64,000 bases of DNA from JBMYTN01 sp049604415 (GTDB lineage Bacteria; Pseudomonadota; Alphaproteobacteria; Rhodospirillales; Rhodospirillaceae). Within the stretch, counting starts at the first letter, position 1; every line of letters starts with the position of its first letter. This document shows, one piece after another, positions 39,287 through 48,615 of the stretch. The DNA lies in contig JBMYTN010000005.1 of the NCBI GenBank assembly GCA_049604415.1, positions 62,001-126,000 on the forward strand, read 5' to 3'. Below the pieces are notes generated by a model. That model made no database searches. It had not been told where the DNA came from and saw only the letters and a list, made by a program, of their open reading frames with translations. Made by a program: the position numbers and the translations under genes.

Positions 39287-39389
39287 TTCCGCGAGGCAAT
39301 CGTCGCGGAAATGGCTCTGATTATTTCGAAACACTTCGTGAATCGAATGTTTGGGGCAGACGTGGTCTAAACGCATGACACAAGTCATG
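39287..39389. repeat. Cluster of three dyads in the fabZ-lpxA spacer
   Basis: The first dyad is TTCCGCGA-N8-TCGCGGAA (39287-39310). The second is TTCGA-aa-CAC-ttc-GTG-aa-TCGAA (39325-39347). The third is CATGAC-ACAA-GTCATG (39374-39389). All lie within the 220-bp gap and have no T-runs. They may be regulator sites or leader-RNA hairpins for lpxA. Confidence 0.5.
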
Positions 39390-39424
39390 AAACAGAAGTT
39401 AAGCACGGCAAGGGGGCAGTCTGC

Positions 39425-40234
39425 ATGGCAGTAGAAATTCACCCGTCCTCGGTGGTGGATCCCAAAGCGCAGCTCGGCGAAGATGTCGAGATTGGTCCCT
39501 TTTGTACCGTCGGACCGGATGCGGTGTTGGGGGATGGGGTTTCGCTTGTGTCCCATGTGGTGGTTTCCGGGGTGACGAGCCTTGGTGCCAGAACCAAGGT
39601 GTTTCCCTTTACCAGCCTTGGGACGCAGCCCCAAGATTTGAAGTTCAGGGGCGAGATTACCCGCTTGGAGATTGGCGCGGACAATATGATCCGCGAACAT
39701 GTGACGATGAACCCCGGAACAGAAGGCGGGGGCGGGGTGACGCGGGTCGGCGATCGCTGCCTGTTTATGGTCGCAACCCATGTGGCCCATGATTGCGACA
39801 TTGGCGACCACGTGATCATGGCCAACAACGCAACCTTGGCCGGACATGTGGTGGTCGGGGATTTTGCCGTTCTGGGCGGGTTATGCGCGATCCACCAATT
39901 CTGCCGCATTGGCAAACATGCCATGGTTGGCGGTTGCTCCGGGGTCGAAGGCGATGTCATTCCCTTTGGCTCGGTGATGGGCAATCGCGCTCGGTTGTCC
40001 GGGCTTAATCTGGTTGGATTGAAGCGCCGGGATTTTGACCGCGAAACCATTCATGAAGTGCGCAAGGCCTATCGCCTGCTGTTTGGCGGCGAGGGCACCA
40101 TGAATGAGCGGGTCGAAGACGCCACCGAGCTGTTTTCTGACTGCGAACCGGTGATGGACATCATCAATTTCATGCGGGCGGACTCCTCCCGGCAGCTCTG
40201 TAAGCCGCGAACCGTGGACGATGCCGAGCTCTAA
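39425..40234 (+). CDS. lpxA: UDP-N-acetylglucosamine acyltransferase
   Basis: This is the first step of lipid A synthesis, transferring a 3-hydroxyacyl chain from ACP to UDP-GlcNAc. The 269-residue left-handed beta-helix has hexapeptide repeats (IHPSSVVDPKAQLGEDVEIGPFC onwards). The catalytic His is H122 in VAHDCDIGDHVIMANNATLAGHV. It overlaps lpxI by 14 bases. Confidence 0.96.
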   Translation: MAVEIHPSSVVDPKAQLGEDVEIGPFCTVGPDAVLGDGVSLVSHVVVSGVTSLGARTKVFPFTSLGTQPQDLKFRGEITRLEIGADNMIREHVTMNPGTEGGGGVTRVGDRCLFMVATHVAHDCDIGDHVIMANNATLAGHVVVGDFAVLGGLCAIHQFCRIGKHAMVGGCSGVEGDVIPFGSVMGNRARLSGLNLVGLKRRDFDRETIHEVRKAYRLLFGGEGTMNERVEDATELFSDCEPVMDIINFMRADSSRQLCKPRTVDDAEL

Positions 40235-41306
40235 GACAGAGAACGGCGGCTTGGACGCGCCTCAGGCCGAAGATCCGGTTTCGATGGGGCAAGACACCCC
40301 ACAAGACGTCCTAGGGCCCTCCGCACCCCTGACAGGCCCGGAGGCTGTTCCTCTGGCGATCATTGCCGGGGGCGGGCGCTTGCCCTTGATGCTGGTCGAA
40401 GCCTGCCAGAAAGACCAAACCCCCTTTATTGTCGTCGGCTTGGAAGGCCAGGCCGACCGCAAAGATTATCCTGCCGATTGGCCGCAATTTTGGATCAAGC
40501 TGGGCAAGAGCGGCGAAGCGGCGGAACGGCTGTTCTATGACGGCTATCGGCGCTTGGTGATGGCCGGTTGGGTGAAGCGGCCCAGCCTGACCCATCTCTG
40601 GCCCGATTGGCGCACGGCCAAATTTCTCGCCAAGGTTGGCTACGCCGCCCTCGGGGATGACGATATTCTCTCCGCCATTGTCAAAGAGCTGGAAGCCCAT
40701 GGCATGGCGGTGATCAGCCCAGGGGCGCTGCTGCACAGCCTGGCCAGCCCGCCTGGATTGCTGAGCAAGGCCTCTCCGGATGACATGGCCCAGGAAGACT
40801 TGCAGCGCGCCCTCCAGGTTGCTTTGGCCTCTGGACAGATGGATGTGGGGCAGGGTGCCGTGGTTCAGCAAGGCATGGTGTTATGCGTCGAGGCCGTCGA
40901 GGGCACAGATGCCATGCTCGCCCGCGCCGGGGAGCTGAAGCGCAAGGGGCTGGGAGGGGTCTTAGTCAAAGCCGCAAAGCCCGGTCAGGATCGACGGCTG
41001 GATATGCCCACTTTGGGACCGCGCACGGTGGAAAATGCCCATAAAGCCGGTCTGCGGGGCATCGGTTTTGAAGGTCATGGCGCCATCCTGCTGGATCGGG
41101 AGGAGATGATCCGGCTCTGCGACCGGCATGGCCTCTTTCTCATCGGCCTAGAGGCCCTTGATGCGGCAGTCGGACCCGACGGCGGCATTGGAACGGGTCA
41201 GGGGGCCGTGGGCAAATTGGGACCGGCGGGCAGTCGCACACGACCGATCGCCCCTGACCCCGTTTCTAAGAACGGCTCCGGGTCAAAAGGGGACCCGACC
41301 CCATGA
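40221..41306 (+). CDS. lpxI: UDP-2,3-diacylglucosamine pyrophosphatase LpxI
   Basis: This is the alphaproteobacterial replacement for LpxH, converting UDP-2,3-diacylglucosamine to lipid X. The 361-residue protein has the LpxI/DUF1009 N-terminal LAIIAGGGRLPLMLVEA and the C-terminal GGVLVKAAKPGQDRRLDMPTLGPRTVENA, GFEGHGAILLDRE. Extra N- and C-terminal tails (about 45 and 35 residues) are low-complexity. It overlaps lpxA and lpxB. The start could be the internal ATG at 40284. Confidence 0.93.
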   Translation: MPSSKTENGGLDAPQAEDPVSMGQDTPQDVLGPSAPLTGPEAVPLAIIAGGGRLPLMLVEACQKDQTPFIVVGLEGQADRKDYPADWPQFWIKLGKSGEAAERLFYDGYRRLVMAGWVKRPSLTHLWPDWRTAKFLAKVGYAALGDDDILSAIVKELEAHGMAVISPGALLHSLASPPGLLSKASPDDMAQEDLQRALQVALASGQMDVGQGAVVQQGMVLCVEAVEGTDAMLARAGELKRKGLGGVLVKAAKPGQDRRLDMPTLGPRTVENAHKAGLRGIGFEGHGAILLDREEMIRLCDRHGLFLIGLEALDAAVGPDGGIGTGQGAVGKLGPAGSRTRPIAPDPVSKNGSGSKGDPTP

Positions 41307-42514
41307 TCGAAACCTCCGCTCTGGGTCCGAAGATTTTTTTGATTACTGGCGAACCCTCCGGCGACCAACTCGCGGCCGACCTAATGGCTGGCCTAAAAGC
41401 GGAAGCCCGCGCCAGAGGCCTTGCTGAACCACGCTTTACCGGCGTGGGGGGCGAACGGATGACAGCCCGGGGGCTGGAGCTGATCCTGCCCATGGGGGCC
41501 TTTGCGGTGATGGGGTTGCTAGAAGTTTTGCCCCGCGCCTTGGCCATTAAACGCCATATCAGGCATTTGGCCGATGAGATCATCCGCCAGAATCCCGATG
41601 TCATCGTGACCGTGGATTCCTGGGGCTTTACCGGGCGGTTAAACGCCCGGCTCAAGGCACTGGGATCAAAGATCCCTCGGGTGCATTATGTCGCCCCCAT
41701 GGTGTGGGTCTGGAAGCAAAACCGGGCCCGGGATGTGGCGGCCCGCGTTGACCGACTGCTGACCCTCTGGCCCTTCGAGGCCAAGCATTTCGAACCCCTT
41801 GGGTTGGACTGCGTCCATGTGGGGCATTCTGTGGTCAGCAGCGGGGCTGATCAGGGCAATGGACTGGCCTTTCGTCAGCGCCACAGCATCCCGGAAGACG
41901 CTGACCTCCTGGTGGTGTTGCCCGGCAGTCGGGTTGGCGAGGTCACCCGATTGCTGCCGGTTTTTGGTGCGGTCGTGGCCCAATTGGCGCAGGATCCAGC
42001 TCAGAAAAATCTGCATGTAGCGATCCCGACCCTGGCCCATCTGCGTGACAAGGTCGACGAAGCGACACAGGGCTGGCCTGCGAAAATCCTGCTGCTGGAC
42101 GGGGAGCAAGAAAAATATGATGCCTATGCTGCAGCCCGGGGGGCGCTTGCAGCCTCTGGCACCGTGACCTTAGAGCTGGCTTTGGCCGGACTACCCCATG
42201 TTATTGCCTATCGGCTCAATGCCTTGACCTATATGATCTTCCGGCGATTGAACAAGGCTCCCTTTGTTAATCTGATCAATATATTGCTTGGGCGGGCGGT
42301 GGTGCCGGAACTGATCCAGGGGGAATGTGCCCCGGAACCGATCGTGACGGCTTTAACCCCCTTGCTGCGCGATCAAACCGCACGAGACGCCCAGCAGGCT
42401 GCCTTCGCAGAGGCCAGCACAAAACTGGCGGGACCGCCAGGGAGCGGAGGAAAGGCTGATCCCGCCCGAACCGCCGCCCAGGCGGTTTGGGAGCTGATCA
42501 CGCCCAACGGTTAA
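41303..42514 (+). CDS. lpxB: Lipid-A-disaccharide synthase
   Basis: This glycosyltransferase condenses lipid X with UDP-diacylglucosamine. The 403-residue protein has FLITGEPSGDQLAADLM at the N-terminus, VGHSVVSS, VVLPGSRVGEV and ASGTVTLELALAGLPHVIAYRLN. The ATGA overlap with lpxI indicates coupling. The convergent secreted-protein gene begins 19 bases after the stop. Confidence 0.95.
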   Translation: MIETSALGPKIFLITGEPSGDQLAADLMAGLKAEARARGLAEPRFTGVGGERMTARGLELILPMGAFAVMGLLEVLPRALAIKRHIRHLADEIIRQNPDVIVTVDSWGFTGRLNARLKALGSKIPRVHYVAPMVWVWKQNRARDVAARVDRLLTLWPFEAKHFEPLGLDCVHVGHSVVSSGADQGNGLAFRQRHSIPEDADLLVVLPGSRVGEVTRLLPVFGAVVAQLAQDPAQKNLHVAIPTLAHLRDKVDEATQGWPAKILLLDGEQEKYDAYAAARGALAASGTVTLELALAGLPHVIAYRLNALTYMIFRRLNKAPFVNLINILLGRAVVPELIQGECAPEPIVTALTPLLRDQTARDAQQAAFAEASTKLAGPPGSGGKADPARTAAQAVWELITPNG

Positions 42515-42533
42515 CGCGGCCCGCCACGTTCGG

Positions 42534-45488
42534 CTATTCCTCGTCCTCTTCTTCTTTGATGCCCAAGGCGAATGACAGGCCGATCCAACCATCGGCCAGT
42601 CCACTGCCATTGGCTTGGCGGTGGAACCGCAGGTCCTCTACCCCCAAATTATCCAGAGGCAGCTCTTCATTGGCAAAGGCCTCCACCGGCAAGGCGGGTA
42701 TGGGGAACGTCACCGGCTCATTGAGGAAGCTGGCAATGGCCGCGCCGAAGCTTTCCTTATATTTATCCTCGGTTTCCGTCGCTGGCAGCGGAGTGCCGTC
42801 CTCGGTGGTCAGGTTCAAGGAGTCCAGCAATTGGATCCAATATTCCTCTGCCCTAAACAGGGGCAGGCGCGGGCTGTTGGGACCAAAGCCGACCACTTCT
42901 TTCAGGCTCAACTCAAAACGCCCGCCACAATTCATCTGTCGGCGTTGGCTGGGCACGCAGCCCAGAGGATTGGTCAAATCGATCTGAAAGCCGTCCCGAT
43001 CCTCGGTCACGCCGAGGCTGAGCTTGGTGACCAACGCGGCTTCGAAAATGAGCTGGCTTTCGAAATCCTCACTGAAATCGATGATGATTTTAATGTCTCC
43101 GACTTCACCATAAAGATCCGGTGCGCCGTCATAGTTGGTCACCCGGGGTGGCGCCCCAAGGTCAACAATCAGCTTGGCGTTTTGCATGGCGTTGCGGGCC
43201 CCTAGCAAAGCAGTTCGATCCTCGGGCAGTTGTCCTGCGTCTTCGAGCACATCAAACAGCGGGCGCTCAATGCGCATGCCGCCCGCCAGCCAGTAATGGG
43301 CCAAAAACTCGTTGATATAGCTGTGATGCACCAACAGCGCATTGTCTTGCAGCCCGGCACCGAACCAACGCCGAATGTTCGGGGTTTGGACTCGGGGCAC
43401 CCGTTGATCCGTAAAGGTGCCTTCCTCAATCAGATAGCCATAGACGCCCGGCGGGATCTGACCGTCAATATGTTTGGCGTTTGGAGAGACCTGGATGTGG
43501 AAGTCTCCGTTCTTTTGCCGGAATTCATTAAGCAGAAGGTCGAAAACCAGCTTGGGCGCTTCAGCGTCCGTCAGGCTCGGCGTGTCATACTCAAAGTCCA
43601 TCACCCGCTCACCGTCATTTAAGTAAAGACCGACAGCATCGGGTTCTGCTTGTGGGTTTTGCGGGGATGTCAAAAACGGCCGTTCCGGATTGCAGGTCAA
43701 ACCGGTGATCGGATCCCGCTCGCCGCAGCCTGCCAACTCCAACAGGGCGGAGCGAATGGTGGATTCGACCTCTTCAACGATTTTTGTTCTGAACTGGCTG
43801 TTGATTTCCCCATTGTTGTCAAGGCCATTGCGAACTCGCAATGACTGCTGCATCCGGATATCGCTTTGATGCAACAGCAGATGCCAACCGCCGGTCACCG
43901 AGGTGCTGACGGGGATGATCGCCGTGACATCGCCGCTGATATTGACGCTGAAGCGCCCAGTGAAGACGCCTTGGGTGAGACAGAGCAGGGGTTCCCAAAA
44001 AATACCATCGCATTTCATCGTCGCGCGGCCGCCAATGGGGACCGTCACATGCAGGTCTATCCGATCATTCCGGCTGAAAGCGGACAGCGAGATCTCGCCA
44101 GGCGTGATCGAGCCGCGGACCTCAAAATCCGGAACAAACAAATTGCCAATGCCATCACCAATGCTGGAATCGATATCCTCACTGATGTCGACAGGATCGA
44201 GACCGGAGAACAGATTGTTTTCGCTCAGCAATTCCGGAGCGACCTTTAGGATTTCATCGACACTGTCGATGCCCGGCTCCTGATTGCGGATAAAATCGCG
44301 CCCCAACATCAAACGAACTTCGTCCCGACCCATGAACAGCTGTTGGTCTGCCCGGGTTTTGAGGCCCAGGAAGCGACGCCCGACATAGAGGCTCTCCATG
44401 GCCCGGCCTTCCTTGCCATCGCGGTCAATGGCTGTGACCTGCAGAATTTGCAGGCCCGCGACGGAGGGCAGATCAGCAAAGAAACGCACCTCGCCAGGAT
44501 TTTCGCCGGGCAGCAGGCGCGCATTCTCACTCCAATGGCCATTGCTGACCCGAACGGTCCGGATGCCGGAGCCGCTGTCAAAGGCCGTGCCCCGGATCGG
44601 CAACAGCCGACGGTTCCACACCATCTGGTGATCACGGTTTGGTGTGGTGATTTCGGCGGTGGGCGGATAGTGGTCGGCCACCACCCGGAAGGTTTTCGCC
44701 TCGCAATTTGCCGTCCCTTGCCCGGCGGACTGGACCATGATTGCGGTATAGGTGCCGGCTCGGGTTGGCGTGATCCGTTTGATGACGCCATCCTCGGCTG
44801 TCCAGGCTTCGCTTTGCCGGTTGCGGAACTGGGGACTGGCATTGGTTCCACCCTGATAGCAGCCGACCCGACCTTGGCGCAGCACCAATTGGGTTGTGGA
44901 CGGACGGATCAGAGCGCCAACGCGATTGGCCCGCTCATAGGCCCGCATCTGGATCTGGATGACCTCATTGACCTCAAAGGCGGCCTGTTCCTGGCCGGTG
45001 CGCACAGAGGTCAGGGTGTTTCGAATCCCGGCTATGCTTGGTGTGCGGGCAACAATGGTTGTTGTCTTATTGCGGGTTGGGGTTAAGAGCGGTCCGCCTT
45101 GGACCCGGCAGCGAAAGGTATAGTGACCGTTTCGGGTCAGGGTGCCTTGCGCCTTGGCCCCGGTGATCGCGCCGTCAAACCCATTGCGGGGTTGGTGGTC
45201 AATTTCCAGCACCAAGCGGGGCTGAGGGCCGCCTAGGATCGGGCTGCCGCGCAAGCGCACGGTGTTGCCAAGAATGTCTGTGGCCCGACATACGATCTGG
45301 ACCTCTGTTCCCGTCGCCGTATTGCTTAGATCCTCGGTCCCGCTGACATGGGGTTGGATGGTGGCGAAGGTCTGGGCCACTGCCGGGGCAGGGGACAGGC
45401 CAGCAAACAGGGCGATTCCCATGAAGCCGGACAGAATGAAGCCGTGAGGCGTCTTGGTGGTGGACGCTTGTGTGATGAACCGGACCAT
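42534..45488 (-). CDS. Large secreted protein of unknown function with an Ig-like segment
   Basis: I do not recognise the family. From ATG 45488 (GGGGGAA upstream) the 984-residue product has a signal peptide ending near AVA-QTF (about residue 39). Most of it looks beta-rich. Around residues 265-365 the text PPTAEITTPN to RGTAFDSGSGIRTVRVS resembles a bacterial Ig-like repeat. Residues 440-590 (VRGSITPGEISLSAFSRNDRIDLHVTVP onward) are amphipathic strands that might be a lipid-binding (BPI-like) fold, which is speculation. The C-terminus is acidic (KEEEDEE). No membrane anchor or barrel signature was seen. GTG 45506 is an alternative start. It is monocistronic and convergent with lpxB. Confidence 0.7.
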   Translation of the reverse strand: MVRFITQASTTKTPHGFILSGFMGIALFAGLSPAPAVAQTFATIQPHVSGTEDLSNTATGTEVQIVCRATDILGNTVRLRGSPILGGPQPRLVLEIDHQPRNGFDGAITGAKAQGTLTRNGHYTFRCRVQGGPLLTPTRNKTTTIVARTPSIAGIRNTLTSVRTGQEQAAFEVNEVIQIQMRAYERANRVGALIRPSTTQLVLRQGRVGCYQGGTNASPQFRNRQSEAWTAEDGVIKRITPTRAGTYTAIMVQSAGQGTANCEAKTFRVVADHYPPTAEITTPNRDHQMVWNRRLLPIRGTAFDSGSGIRTVRVSNGHWSENARLLPGENPGEVRFFADLPSVAGLQILQVTAIDRDGKEGRAMESLYVGRRFLGLKTRADQQLFMGRDEVRLMLGRDFIRNQEPGIDSVDEILKVAPELLSENNLFSGLDPVDISEDIDSSIGDGIGNLFVPDFEVRGSITPGEISLSAFSRNDRIDLHVTVPIGGRATMKCDGIFWEPLLCLTQGVFTGRFSVNISGDVTAIIPVSTSVTGGWHLLLHQSDIRMQQSLRVRNGLDNNGEINSQFRTKIVEEVESTIRSALLELAGCGERDPITGLTCNPERPFLTSPQNPQAEPDAVGLYLNDGERVMDFEYDTPSLTDAEAPKLVFDLLLNEFRQKNGDFHIQVSPNAKHIDGQIPPGVYGYLIEEGTFTDQRVPRVQTPNIRRWFGAGLQDNALLVHHSYINEFLAHYWLAGGMRIERPLFDVLEDAGQLPEDRTALLGARNAMQNAKLIVDLGAPPRVTNYDGAPDLYGEVGDIKIIIDFSEDFESQLIFEAALVTKLSLGVTEDRDGFQIDLTNPLGCVPSQRRQMNCGGRFELSLKEVVGFGPNSPRLPLFRAEEYWIQLLDSLNLTTEDGTPLPATETEDKYKESFGAAIASFLNEPVTFPIPALPVEAFANEELPLDNLGVEDLRFHRQANGSGLADGWIGLSFALGIKEEEDEE

Positions 45489-45606
45489 GGCTGTTTCCCC
45501 CTGCACTCAAAAAAAGCGACGTGCAGAAAGAATGCAGAACAGATAGAAAAATACAACCTAAGAAAATTTAAAACTATTTACCCGATATTTAAGTGTGTCT
45601 CCGGAT

Positions 45607-45642
45607 AAAAAAAGCCCGACCGAGGGGGCTCGGTCGGGCTTT
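45607..45642 (-). terminator. Rho-independent terminator of gltA
   Basis: The perfect 14-bp stem pairs AAAGCCCGACCGAG (45611-45624) with CTCGGTCGGGCTTT (45629-45642) around a GGGG loop. On the minus strand a 7-T tail follows (A-run 45607-45613). Confidence 0.93.
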
Positions 45643-45672
45643 CATCTGAGGGCCTCCGAAAAGGCCTTCGGA

Positions 45673-46974
45673 TTAGCGCTTGTCGAGCGGAATGAATTCC
45701 CGGGTTTCGTAACCGGTGAACAGCTGACGCGGGCGACCGATTTTCTGTTGCGGATCTTCGATCATTTCCCGCCATTGGCTGATCCAGCCCACGGTGCGGG
45801 CCAGGGCAAACAAGCAGGTGAACATGGACACCGGAATGCCCATGGCCTTCAGGATGATGCCGGAATAGAAGTCCACATTCGGATAGAGCTTCTTCTCTTT
45901 GAAGTAAGGATCTTCCAGAGCGTATTTCTCCAGCTGCATGGCAATATCCAGCAGCGGCTCGTCGGTGATGCCCAAGGTGTCGAGCACCTCGTGGCAGGTT
46001 TGGGACATGATCTTGGCGCGCGGGTCGTAGTTCTTATAGACCCGGTGACCAAAGCCCATCAGACGGAACGGATCGTCTTTGTCCTTCGCCTTGGCGACAT
46101 ATTCATCAACGCGGTCCGCAGTGCCGATCTCGTTGAGCATTTTCAGCACGGCTTCGTTGGCACCGCCATGGGCCGGACCCCACAGGGAGGCAATCCCAGC
46201 AGCGATACAGGCAAACGGGTTGGCCCCGGAGGAACCGGACAGACGCACCGTGGAGGTCGAGGCGTTTTGTTCATGGTCGGCATGCAGGATCAGGATCCGA
46301 TCCATCGCCTTGGCCAGCACCGGATCGACCACATAATCTTCACAGGGGGTGGCGAACATCATGTGCAGGAAGTTCTCGGCATAGCCCAGATCGTTCCGCG
46401 GATAGATGAAGGGCTGACCGATGGAATACTTATAGGCCCAGGCCGCAATGGTCGGCATCTTGGCGATCAAGCGATGCTGGGCGACCATCCGCTGATGCGG
46501 ATCAGAAATGTCGGTGCTGTCATGGTAGAAGGCAGACAGGGCGCCGACCACACCGCACATGATGGCCATCGGGTGCGCATCGCGACGGAAGCCCTCATAG
46601 AACTTCGAGATCTGTTGATGCAGCATGGTGTGGTGGGTGATGGTCTTGGCGAAATCCGTGTTTTGCTCGGCGGTCGGCAGTTCCCCGCGCAGCAGCAGAT
46701 AAGCGACTTCCAGGAAGTCACAGTTCACGGCCAAGTCGTCGATCGGATAGCCACGGTGCAACAGGACACCGACATCACCATCAATATAGGTGATGGTGGA
46801 TTCACAGCTCCCCGTGGAGGTGAAGCCCGGATCGTAGGTGAACATACCGGTTTCAGCGTAGAATTTACGGATATCAACCACGTCGGGGCCCATGCTCCCG
46901 CTCATGATCGGATATTCGTAGGATTTGCCGTCCCGGTTATCGGTCACGGTCACCGTTTTCTTCGTCTCGGTCAT
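45673..46974 (-). CDS. gltA: Citrate synthase (type II)
   Basis: This enzyme condenses acetyl-CoA and oxaloacetate into citrate at TCA-cycle entry. The 433-residue protein has the hexameric-type N-terminal domain and the catalytic-core motifs [47 protein letters not shown] and [18 protein letters not shown] 46974 matches the family N-terminus ([12 protein letters not shown]) and has GGGGGAT upstream. It has its own 180-bp leader and a strong terminator, so it is probably monocistronic. Confidence 0.97.
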   Translation of the reverse strand: MTETKKTVTVTDNRDGKSYEYPIMSGSMGPDVVDIRKFYAETGMFTYDPGFTSTGSCESTITYIDGDVGVLLHRGYPIDDLAVNCDFLEVAYLLLRGELPTAEQNTDFAKTITHHTMLHQQISKFYEGFRRDAHPMAIMCGVVGALSAFYHDSTDISDPHQRMVAQHRLIAKMPTIAAWAYKYSIGQPFIYPRNDLGYAENFLHMMFATPCEDYVVDPVLAKAMDRILILHADHEQNASTSTVRLSGSSGANPFACIAAGIASLWGPAHGGANEAVLKMLNEIGTADRVDEYVAKAKDKDDPFRLMGFGHRVYKNYDPRAKIMSQTCHEVLDTLGITDEPLLDIAMQLEKYALEDPYFKEKKLYPNVDFYSGIILKAMGIPVSMFTCLFALARTVGWISQWREMIEDPQQKIGRPRQLFTGYETREFIPLDKR

Positions 46975-47154
46975 AGGCTCGATCCCCCATGTCTTGAGTG
47001 AATTTAACGCGATCTTGGCGTGCAGGGCGCACGCGAGCACAGACTGTTCAAAGATCCTTAAATGGGCGGCAACCCCGGGGCCATGGCAGATGTCATGACC
47101 CATATTCGGGAACCGGCCTCCCCTTGCCGGATCGCTCCGCTTCGGATCCTTTCC

Positions 47155-48552
47155 TTACAGTACGTCGGCGATGCGCCCCAGGGTTTCCTCCCGCCCAAGG
47201 ATCTCCATCACCTCAAAGATCGGCGGCGAAACCTTGGACCCGGTCAAAGCCGCACGAATAGGCTGGGCGACCTTCCCAAGCTTTAGGTCCAACTCCTCGG
47301 ACAGATCGCGGGCGAGCGCTTCCAAAGACTCCCGGGACCAAAGGTCCAATGCCTGGCTGCGATCGCGGAAAACGCCTAGCACGCGGCGCCCGTCGTCGTC
47401 GAGTGCCTTAACCGCGACGTCTGCCATCGTGATCGGGCGTGTTTTCACGTAAAACTTAGATAAATCAACCAATTCTGGGATTGTCTTCACCCGTTCTTTC
47501 ATGCCGGGCATTCCGTCCGAAAGTCTTTTTCGACCGGTTTCATCAAGGCTCAGATCCGCTTCCTGGGCGAGTCGGTCCATCGCTAAGGAAACCAAACGCC
47601 CATCATCGGCCTGGCGCATGTAATGGGCGTTCAGCGCGGTCAGCTTTTTCAGGTCAAATCGGGCCGGGGATTTGCCCACGCCAGCGACATCAAACCAGGC
47701 AATGGCTTGCTCATCGGAAAAGATTTCATCATCGCCATGGGACCAACCCAAACGGGCGAGATAATTGCGCATGGCTTCGGGCAGGAAGCCCAAATCCCGA
47801 TAGGCTTCTGCGCCCAAAGCCCCATGCCGCTTGGACAGCTTGGCCCCATCGGGGCCGTGGATCAGGGGGATATGGCCAAAGGCCGGGACGTCCCACTCCA
47901 AGGCCCGGTAGAGTTGGGTCTGGCGAAACGCATTGGTCAGGTGATCATCGCCACGAATGACATGGGTGACGCCCATATCATGGTCATCCACCACCACGGA
48001 GAGCATATAAGTTGGGCTGCCATCGGCGCGCAACAGGATCATATCATCCAGCTGGGCATTCGCCACGGTCACCTTGCCTTGGACCAGATCGTCGATAACG
48101 GTTTCGCCCTCTTGCGGGGCTTTCAGACGGATCACCGGATCCACCCCCGCCGGGGCTTCGGACGGATCCCGATCCCGCCACCGGCCATCATAACGGGTTG
48201 GCTTGCCCGCAGCCCGCTGCGCTGCCCGCATCTCATCAAGTTCTTCCTTGGAGGCATAGCAGCGATAGGCCAGACCGGCCTGCAGCAGCTGATCGACGGC
48301 TTCGTGATGGCGGTCGGCCCGAGTGGATTGGAACACCACCTCGCCATCCCAATCGAGCCCCAGCCATTTTAACCCGTCGAAAATGGCCTCCACGGCGGCT
48401 TCGGTGGAGCGTTCTCGGTCCGTATCTTCGATCCGCAGCAGGAATGTGCCGCCCATATGCTTGGCAAACAGCCGATTGAACAGGGCGGTGCGGGCACCAC
48501 CAATATGCAGGAAACCGGTGGGCGAAGGCGCGAAGCGTGTAACAACACTCAT
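47155..48552 (-). CDS. gltX: Glutamyl-tRNA synthetase
   Basis: This class I synthetase charges tRNA-Glu (and possibly tRNA-Gln, as many alphaproteobacteria have two gltX genes). The 465-residue protein begins [22 protein letters not shown] with the HIGH-like HIGG. It has [12 protein letters not shown] and the KMSKS-like [10 protein letters not shown] 48552 is the family start. It is divergent from comEC with only 63 bases between starts. Confidence 0.96.
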   Translation of the reverse strand: MSVVTRFAPSPTGFLHIGGARTALFNRLFAKHMGGTFLLRIEDTDRERSTEAAVEAIFDGLKWLGLDWDGEVVFQSTRADRHHEAVDQLLQAGLAYRCYASKEELDEMRAAQRAAGKPTRYDGRWRDRDPSEAPAGVDPVIRLKAPQEGETVIDDLVQGKVTVANAQLDDMILLRADGSPTYMLSVVVDDHDMGVTHVIRGDDHLTNAFRQTQLYRALEWDVPAFGHIPLIHGPDGAKLSKRHGALGAEAYRDLGFLPEAMRNYLARLGWSHGDDEIFSDEQAIAWFDVAGVGKSPARFDLKKLTALNAHYMRQADDGRLVSLAMDRLAQEADLSLDETGRKRLSDGMPGMKERVKTIPELVDLSKFYVKTRPITMADVAVKALDDDGRRVLGVFRDRSQALDLWSRESLEALARDLSEELDLKLGKVAQPIRAALTGSKVSPPIFEVMEILGREETLGRIADVL

Positions 48553-48615
48553 GGAGAACCTATGGTGGGATGGAGCGCAACAAAGTAGAGTGATCCCGTT
48601 CTGGCTGAACCGCCT

